NCBI GenBank assembly: GCA_947085255.1 | Contig: CAMTVQ010000015.1 | Span: 1-16,430 of the forward strand | Reading direction: 5' to 3' | DNA from: CAMTVQ01 sp947085255 | GTDB taxonomy: Bacteria; Bacteroidota; Bacteroidia; Sphingobacteriales; Sphingobacteriaceae | Length of the DNA stretch: 16,430 nt | Shown: positions 14,601 through 16,430 of the stretch, in pieces | Position numbering within the stretch: position 1 is the stretch's first letter | How the letters are laid out: every line of letters starts with the position of its first letter | Translations under genes and position numbers: made by a program | Notes under the pieces: generated by a model | What the model was told of the DNA's origin: nothing | Database searches by the model: none | The model's input: only the letters and a program-made list of their open reading frames with translations

Positions 14601-16430
14601 TATACGGTAGACTTCTTATACCTGGAGTGCCAGCTAATACATTCAATATTGAAGTATTGAGAAGAGTAGGTCAGATAGGTGGCGTTGGAGCTACTCCTGT
14701 TACTATCTCATTAGCAGCAGAGTTTGGTGTAACAGGTTCTACATCTATAACAGGTACAACAGGTACAACAGGTCAAAGTGGGGTTACTGGAGCAACTGGT
14801 TCAAGTAGCATAACTGGTGCAACTGGTGCATCATCTACAACCGGTACTACAGGTTCAACTTCAAATACTGGAATAACAGGTACTACAGGTTACTCTGGTG
14901 TGACTGGAGCAACGGGAGCATCTTCTATTACTGGCACTACTGGCGATACAGGCGCAACTGGATTTACTGGAACAACAGGTGATACTGGTGCAACAGGAAC
15001 AACAGGAGCAACGGCTACTACAGGTTCAACAGGCGATACAGGTTCAACAGGCGATACTGGTTCAACTGCAAACACGGGTTATACAGGTAGTACAGGTGAT
15101 ACAGGCAGTACTGGTTATACTGGTGCTACAGGTTCAACTGCAAATACTGGTTACACCGGTTCAACTGCAAATACTGGTTATACTGGTACAACAGGCGATA
15201 CAGGTTCAACGGGTTCTACTTCAGCAACAGGTTTCACGGGAACTTCTGGTTCAACTGGAGCAACTGGTGCTGGTTACAGAGCTATTGTAACGCCAGATGT
15301 AAGTTTTGTAGTAAGTGGAGGTAGCTCATTTGATTTTGTTATCCAATCAGAGCCAAATGAATTTGCTTATATCAATGGTGACTTTGTACGTATAGCAACA
15401 GCTATAGGTAACCAATACTTAGAAGGTACAATCTTAAACTATACAACAGGTGGTACTACATTTACGGTAGCTGTAGCAAACTTTAATGGACCAGTAAATT
15501 ATACCGCAGGAACAAGTTACAAAATGAGCTTAGTTGGTCAGTTTGGTATGACTGGTGCAACTGCAATGTCTGGAAGTACTGGAGGAACATCTAGTACAGG
15601 CTTTACTGGTTCAACTGGTTCAACTGGAAGAGGCTACTTAGCAACTGGGGTTACCACTCTTGGTGACTTTAGAGGCGATGTGGTAAATGACAATGTATTA
15701 CAGGTAACATTAAACAGCCCTGAGTTATTAGCATATGTTGCAGGAAACTCTGTACGTGTGGTATACACGGTTGCGGGTGTTACGTATTTTGTGGACGGTG
15801 TAGTAAGTGCTCCATTTAATGGAACAACGATGAACATAGACGTAAATAAACGTGTAGGTGTTGTCGCAAATACTACTCCAGCAGGAGGAACAGGAGATAT
15901 TATTGTTGTAGATGTTACATTAACAGGATTGTTTGGAGTTACGGGTTCAACTTCTATATCAGGAACTACAGGAACAACAGGTTCAACTGCCAATACAGGA
16001 ACAACGGGAACAACTGGCTCTAGCAGCATTACAGGATCAACAGGTGATACTGGAACAACAGGAACTACTGCAAACACCGGTGATACTGGTTCAACAGGTT
16101 CTACAGCGAATACTGGTTCAACAGGTTCTACTGGTTACACAGGAGCAACAGGATCTACTGCAAATACAGGAGCAACAGGTTCAACAGCGAATACTGGAGT
16201 AACAGGTTCAACGGGTTCAAGCAGCATCACAGGTTCAACAGGTGATACAGGAGCAACAGGTTCTACTGCGAATACTGGAACAACAGGAACAACTGGTTCT
16301 AGCAGCATCACAGGTTCAACTTCAGCAACCGGCTTTACCGGAACAACAGGTTCAACTTCAGCAACTGGAACAACTGGATACACAGGTACTGGATATGATG
16401 CAATATTGCTGACAAATGAAACTGGTACAA
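5666..16430 (+). CDS. Giant secreted collagen-like repeat protein (partial, 3' end outside window)
   Basis: From ATG 5666 the frame stays open to the window edge: at least 3588 codons, no stop. Residues 1-21 are a signal peptide (core LILRAFLLFTLFAV, likely cleavage before QVPIPG). Residues about 30-144 match the N-terminal domain of many Bacteroidota adhesins, from IAYQAVLRG to GTFQLLSVPYAFYANRA (128-144). Residues 145-172 are a linker. From residue 173 (6182), Gly-X-Thr blocks alternate with 85-102-residue modules that run from Gly-Tyr to I-x-L-x-G-[DEL]; 18 are complete and a nineteenth starts at 16391. The core of most modules is LAY-x-x-G-x-x-VR, then Y-x-EG-x-V, then V-x-V-x-R-x-x-G. 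Even modules such as 10, 14 and 16 have GK or GR in place of EG. Similar modules occur, to my recollection, in phage and bacterial tail-fibre-like proteins. The product is presumably an exported surface fibre or adhesin, with its C-terminus (perhaps a T9SS signal) beyond the window. The gene is probably co-transcribed with the one before it. No Shine-Dalgarno is visible; Bacteroidota often lack one. The function is unknown beyond this. Confidence 0.9.
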   Translation, partial: MRLILRAFLLFTLFAVNTVLGQVPIPGVPPQGIAYQAVLRGEDRNPLSLEKVVIRIQLIPDARQNAAEYEEQQIVTTNIYGLINISIGDPLATRLSARAFQDLDWKKQYYIRVQYDILDDNSPFLDLGTFQLLSVPYAFYANRAATADLAINVSPTGNVREIVSQIVAEIEKGGTGSTGSTGVTGARGNSGATGITGTTGLIGGTGLTGDKGFTGITGATGLGTTGVTGRTGVTGFTGDRGFTGVTGATGLGTTGATSATGFTGDRGFTGVTGATGATGLGTTGATAGTGATGLTGVTSSTGITGATGNTGIGTTGTSGTTGYTGATANSGNTGNTGGTGITGATGATAYTGTTGDTGATGTSGNTGITGFTGTTGTTGDSGFTGTTGATGATGLGTTGATGATSATGVTGATGATANSGNTGQTGTTGAIGATGVTGAGYFSMSSTFNLVGDSVGNPIKYFQVDRANLAYTIGTRLRVTVSGATSPRYLEGTVTSFTPDYTTNTGMLYIRQDYFVGDPAVAGNWLINLTGDRGTGASGTTGASAVTGTTGTTSATGATGATGITGAGYAATTFANPVGNTNFAIGASQTFTTQTNLAYSANARVRISVNVGQYVEGNVISYIGDQLAVNVDKVVGPVVAPAANLPAKVTLIGDIGSTGTTGETGAIGITGTTSGTGVTGTTGSSSSTGETGATGTTATTGATGTTSGTGTTGDTGATAATGYTGATSATGTTGRTGTTGTTGATGTTATTGYTGASGGSGTTGVTGVTGITGLGYIAQTTDIFDPADGAANASKTIIVFPNTLAYTPGIRLRFSLKSDISRYAEGVVLDFQDNISVPGTASLKVNVDRFSDPNAILNPTNDTLLINLAGDIGYTGTTGYSGSTGETGNTGITGVTGITGITGAGYKATTVFTAAPENRTLGLHVYTTQTNLAYNSASRVRIAVNGNPSKYVEGNVSFYDNALGSLTVNIDRVAGGPITDGSVANISVIGDVGGTGATGASSNSGTTGNTGTTGNTSNSGATGTTSTTGTTGDTGYTGATGATGSTAVTGTTGYTANSGNTGMTGSTGFTGLGYKAIAIPNTNAPTPNSDKIQVGSHRFVLNPVLTAYEVGMRVRLYVVTGEFKEGTITSYNTSTGAISITFDRVYYIPTSGTDANTVFPSFSIGVVGDFGGTGATGDTGFTGSTGETGTTGATASTGNTGAGYLVILTPQPIPANSNQISIGQKRYIMNPEFNAYGIGDRVRLTKDASNYMEGNVLDVTGELLVEIDRVVGSGTATTFRLGLTADVSRTGATGASSASGATGTTGTTSISGATGATGATGFTGTTGDTGTTGSTGFTGITSTTGTTGTTAVTGTTGELGNTGVTGFTGNGYKAVATPNNGAAANSDKLRIGTHVFTLNPVSTAYEVGIRVRLYVPEVFTSGEFKEGTIVAYDEISGQITIDFDRVYYNPGANGHDNNFVFSSFNIALTGEFGFTGSTGSTSATSSTGYTGTTSSTGSTGFTGAGYSVTAFPDPADLANNSALTATDKTYTLNPYYTAFGVGDRVRLTADPSNYMEGNVLAIDNNPGGLFTVRIVRVVGGGSSSQFRVGIAGDAGYTGGTGSTSATGFTGFTSSTGFTGTTGDTGSTGFTGTTGGTGSTGFTGTTGDTGTTGFTGATGDTGSTGFTGSTGFTGTTGDTGFTGTTGFTGITSSTGSTGASAVTGTTGYTGRGYQAKVQLINSDLIIAGAVNNTYDFVVESDINQSAYSVGAFVRINNENPTSSIVEGRIEAYDNATGVFSVRVFNAIGADLVNGTGDLNINIAGLYGFTGTTAATGTTAVTGTTGMTSQTGSTGGTGTGYRASGFVNDVAFNNSPNFDVVNVTSAEALAYQVGDYVQIQYDFNTYVFGKIFIIDNVANTFNITVLRRIGLISPEDNLLKPVTISLAGSYGVTGDTGTTGSTSSTGFTGTTGATGSSSITGATGETGATGSTSTTGTTGDTGATGSTSTTGTTGDTGATGSTASSGVTGTTGETGATGSTSTTGTTGDTGATGSTASTGVTGTTGYTGTGYAAIVRANVNYVLSPALLTGPDLSFTIISDPILFAYRTGAAVRINTQSGAKAMEGTIIYSGTGNTFQVSVRRIIGSGAYDNSGAEDLFINIAGEYGYTGVTASTAFTGGTGGTGSTGSSGITGKTGSGYAAMTSVDVPDFNQANVNNTVVFTVSALEPLAYAVGNTVRILPVNFPGSSIEGTISAISGADYTVLVNRIIGTVTGIDDAKFTLSGTFGVTGATTVTGSTGTTSNTGFTGTTGTTGTTGSSSITGYSGATGYSGATGFTGTTGDTGATGTTGTTSATGTTGDTGATGFTGATGDTGTTGTTGSTSTTGSTGDTGATGSTANTGYTGTTGATSSTGTTGYTGSTGDTGSTGFTGSTGFTGKGYLATVTNNDAIIIGTAINSDIEFTILTDPNTLAYSNGAFVRVNTANSTTVIEGRIKSYNGTTFEIAVSNAFGLDVATTGTEVFNMNIAGLYGFTGTTGGTGTTAVTGTTGTSGNTGVTATTGSGYRANGVVEIGEFNNNSNFDIENITANEPLAYQTGDFVRVSYDINTYVVGKLTVPGASANSFNIEVARRVGQIPGGPGAAAVTISLTAEYGATGYTSISGTTGTTGGTGVTGTTGASSITGTTGTTSSTGDTGATGTTGATANSGNTGQTGFTGTTGDTGTTGDTGSTGTTGDTGSTGFTGTTGDTGSTGFTGTTGDTGSTGFTGTTGDTGSTGFTGTTGDTGSTGSTSNTGSTGTTSNTGYTGTTGDTGATGSTSNTGYTGSTGMTGRGYQALVTNDNALTIAAINNTDVAFTFVTDPTILAYTNGAIVRINTNNATTVLEGRVKTLSGNTFEVAVFNAFGADVAAGTQFNMNIAGLYGFTGTTANTGSTANTGVTGTSGMTGSTATTGSGYRAEGLVEANAFDNNSNFDVDNVTSTEPLAYQTGDFVRITYDVNTYVYGRLLIPGVPANTFNIEVLRRVGQIGGVGATPVTISLAAEFGVTGSTSITGTTGTTGQSGVTGATGSSSITGATGASSTTGTTGSTSNTGITGTTGYSGVTGATGASSITGTTGDTGATGFTGTTGDTGATGTTGATATTGSTGDTGSTGDTGSTANTGYTGSTGDTGSTGYTGATGSTANTGYTGSTANTGYTGTTGDTGSTGSTSATGFTGTSGSTGATGAGYRAIVTPDVSFVVSGGSSFDFVIQSEPNEFAYINGDFVRIATAIGNQYLEGTILNYTTGGTTFTVAVANFNGPVNYTAGTSYKMSLVGQFGMTGATAMSGSTGGTSSTGFTGSTGSTGRGYLATGVTTLGDFRGDVVNDNVLQVTLNSPELLAYVAGNSVRVVYTVAGVTYFVDGVVSAPFNGTTMNIDVNKRVGVVANTTPAGGTGDIIVVDVTLTGLFGVTGSTSISGTTGTTGSTANTGTTGTTGSSSITGSTGDTGTTGTTANTGDTGSTGSTANTGSTGSTGYTGATGSTANTGATGSTANTGVTGSTGSSSITGSTGDTGATGSTANTGTTGTTGSSSITGSTSATGFTGTTGSTSATGTTGYTGTGYDAILLTNETGT
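6182..7630 (+). repeat. Giant-protein repeat unit 1 (long block, module 1, short block, module 2)
   Basis: The first Gly-X-Thr block (6182-6982, 267 residues) is the longest. It alone has five one-residue gaps in the triplet register, at G-L-G (Leu codons 6329, 6416, 6503, 6848) and G-I-G (6599). A phrase GD[K/R/S]GFTG is repeated upstream of the Leu gaps. Module 1 is 6983-7264 (94 residues). The short block is 7265-7366 (34 residues, with one imperfect triplet). Module 2 is 7367-7630 (88 residues). Confidence 0.85.
7631..8641 (+). repeat. Giant-protein repeat unit 2
   Basis: The long block is 7631-7987 (119 residues: 39 triplets plus two). Module 3 is 7988-8281 (98), the short block 8282-8377 (32), and module 4 8378-8641 (88). 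Modules 2 and 4 are clearly alike (TTQTNLAY, ARVRI/SRVRI, YVEGNV). Modules 1 and 3 share a longer final segment ending LINLTGD/LINLAGD. Units 1 and 2 thus form one subfamily. Confidence 0.85.
8642..9526 (+). repeat. Giant-protein repeat unit 3
   Basis: The long block is 8642-8881 (80 residues, the shortest long block). Module 5 is 8882-9175 (98), the short block 9176-9271 (32), and module 6 9272-9526 (85). Module 5 carries LNPVLTAYEVGMRVRLYV, and module 6 carries MNPEFNAYGIGDRVRL and SNYMEGNVL. Confidence 0.85.
9527..10447 (+). repeat. Giant-protein repeat unit 4
   Basis: The long block is 9527-9775 (83 residues; its first triplet is Ser-Arg-Thr rather than Gly-X-Thr). Module 7 is 9776-10081 (102), the short block 10082-10177 (32), and module 8 10178-10447 (90). 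Module 7 pairs with module 5 (LNPVSTAYEVGIRVRLYV) and module 8 with module 6 (GVGDRVRL, SNYMEGNVL), so units 3 and 4 are duplicates as two-module blocks. Confidence 0.85.
10448..11449 (+). repeat. Giant-protein repeat unit 5
   Basis: The long block is 10448-10795 (116 residues, including a 12-residue tandem array). Module 9 is 10796-11080 (95), the short block 11081-11176 (32), and module 10 11177-11449 (91). This unit begins the third subfamily: odd modules end N-x-N-IAGLYGFTG, and even modules contain LAYQ-x-GD-x-V, NTYV-x-GK and VTISLA. Confidence 0.85.
10523..10666 (+). repeat. 36-bp (12-residue) tandem array in the long block of unit 5
   Basis: Four head-to-tail 36-bp units encode variants of TTGDTGSTGFTG, in phase with the reading frame. 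Copies differ mainly at third codon positions (ACA/ACT, GGT/GGA/GGC/GGG). A few amino-acid changes occur, such as Asp to Gly in the second copy and Ala for Thr at the start of the fourth. Confidence 0.8.
11450..12457 (+). repeat. Giant-protein repeat unit 6
   Basis: The long block is 11450-11806 (119 residues). Module 11 is 11807-12094 (96), the short block 12095-12190 (32), and module 12 12191-12457 (89). Within the long block a segment starting at 11546 recurs at 11690, 144 bp later. Both carry Gly-Glu-Thr, Gly-Ala-Thr, Gly-Ser-Thr, Ser-Thr-Thr in that order, and the second copy is shorter by one 15-residue step. Module 12 is the most diverged even module (ends TLSGTF). Confidence 0.82.
12458..13555 (+). 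repeat. Giant-protein repeat unit 7
   Basis: The long block is 12458-12913 (152 residues). Module 13 is 12914-13189 (92), the short block 13190-13285 (32), and module 14 13286-13555 (90). Modules 13 and 14 are the closest relatives of modules 15 and 16 in the next unit, which points to a relatively recent duplication of a whole two-module unit. Confidence 0.85.
13556..14725 (+). repeat. Giant-protein repeat unit 8
   Basis: The long block is 13556-14092 (179 residues, 59 triplets plus two). Module 15 is 14093-14362 (90), the short block 14363-14458 (32), and module 16 14459-14725 (89). In the long block 52 of 59 triplets start with Gly and the other seven with Ser or Ala. All 59 end in Thr or Ser. 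Confidence 0.85.
13793..13936 (+). repeat. 36-bp (12-residue) tandem array in the long block of unit 8
   Basis: Four consecutive 36-bp copies (13793, 13829, 13865, 13901) encode TTGDTGSTGFTG without amino-acid change, and a fifth partial copy follows at 13937. This is the most homogeneous stretch of the window at DNA level, and the same peptide unit is seen at 10523-10666. Confidence 0.85.
14726..15934 (+). repeat. Giant-protein repeat unit 9
   Basis: The long block is 14726-15271 (182 residues, the longest after the first block). Module 17 is 15272-15544 (91), the short block 15545-15631 (29, one triplet less than usual), and module 18 15632-15934 (101). The long block is rich in Gly-Asp-Thr, Gly-Ser-Thr and Ala-Asn-Thr phrases. 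Confidence 0.85.
15935..16430 (+). repeat. Giant-protein repeat unit 10 (cut by window end)
   Basis: The long block is 15935-16390 (152 residues). The Gly-Tyr of a nineteenth module is at 16391, and the frame is still open at 16430. In this block 12 of 50 triplets lack the first-position Gly (Ala-Asn-Thr, Ser-Ile-Thr, Ser-Ala-Thr, Ser-Ile-Ser), yet all 50 end in Thr or Ser. By the pattern, a 32-residue short block and an even module should follow beyond the window. Confidence 0.8.

Noticed and set aside
10448..16390. CRISPR-like appearance of evenly spaced short DNA repeats
   Set aside because: The period is codon-based (9, 36 or 45 bp) inside a continuous coding frame. No unique spacers, leader or cas genes are present.
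13556..16390. Bacteroides-type O-glycosylation motif D-[S/T]-[A/I/L/V/M/T] at the many Gly-Asp-Thr triplets
   Set aside because: In these triplets Asp-Thr is followed by Gly, which does not fit the motif. Modification of Thr remains a separate, unproven idea.
5666..16430. Possible pseudogene or frameshifted gene
   Set aside because: The phase is constant throughout, every block and module length is compatible with one frame, and differences between copies are mostly silent, as expected for a protein under selection.

Overview
The window looks like chromosomal DNA of a Bacteroidota species, probably a Chitinophagales/Sphingobacteriia/Cytophagia-type environmental organism. The evidence is AT-rich DNA, weak Shine-Dalgarno signals, TAnnTTTG-type -7 boxes close to start codons, a type IX secretion (T9SS) sorting-like domain, an N-terminal adhesin domain ending in a 'QLLSVPYAFYA' motif, and a palindromic DNA repeat of a kind typical of these genomes. 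This placement is inference from sequence style; no 16S is present.

Layout. (1) Positions 1-135: the 3' part of a 5S rRNA gene on + and its terminator, the end of an rRNA operon. (2) 234-3694, - strand: a single-gene unit for a 1129-residue fused acyl-CoA mutase. Its order is B12 domain, MeaB-like G-protein, mutase barrel, as in IcmF (isobutyryl-CoA mutase fused). A hairpin repeat is inserted in frame in its linker. (3) 3850-4788, +: a YhcC/TIGR01212-type radical SAM protein with a -7 box almost touching its start codon. (4) 4789-5046: non-coding, T-rich, with two inverted repeats that probably end transcription. (5) 5047-5652, +: a small secreted protein with a T9SS type A-like C-terminal domain. 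(6) Thirteen bases later, from 5666 to the end of the window, one uninterrupted + strand reading frame of at least 3588 codons encodes a giant secreted collagen-like fibre protein. It has no stop inside the window, so it is easily missed or broken into shadow ORFs.

The giant protein is the notable object here. After a signal peptide and an adhesin-type N-terminal domain, it alternates Gly-X-Thr blocks with beta-rich modules of 85-102 residues (18 complete, one partial). The alternation has a second order. Modules come in two types (odd and even). The block before each odd module is long (80-182 residues, 267 for the first). The block before each even module is short, and exactly 32 residues in seven of nine cases. 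The repeating unit is therefore long block, odd module, 32-residue block, even module. It appears nine times in full, in three sequence subfamilies.

The blocks contain no proline. Their third position (Thr/Ser) is more constant than the Gly position, which is unusual for a collagen-like sequence. The small upstream gene and the giant gene probably form a secreted surface-fibre operon. The mutase and radical SAM genes are metabolic and appear unrelated to it.
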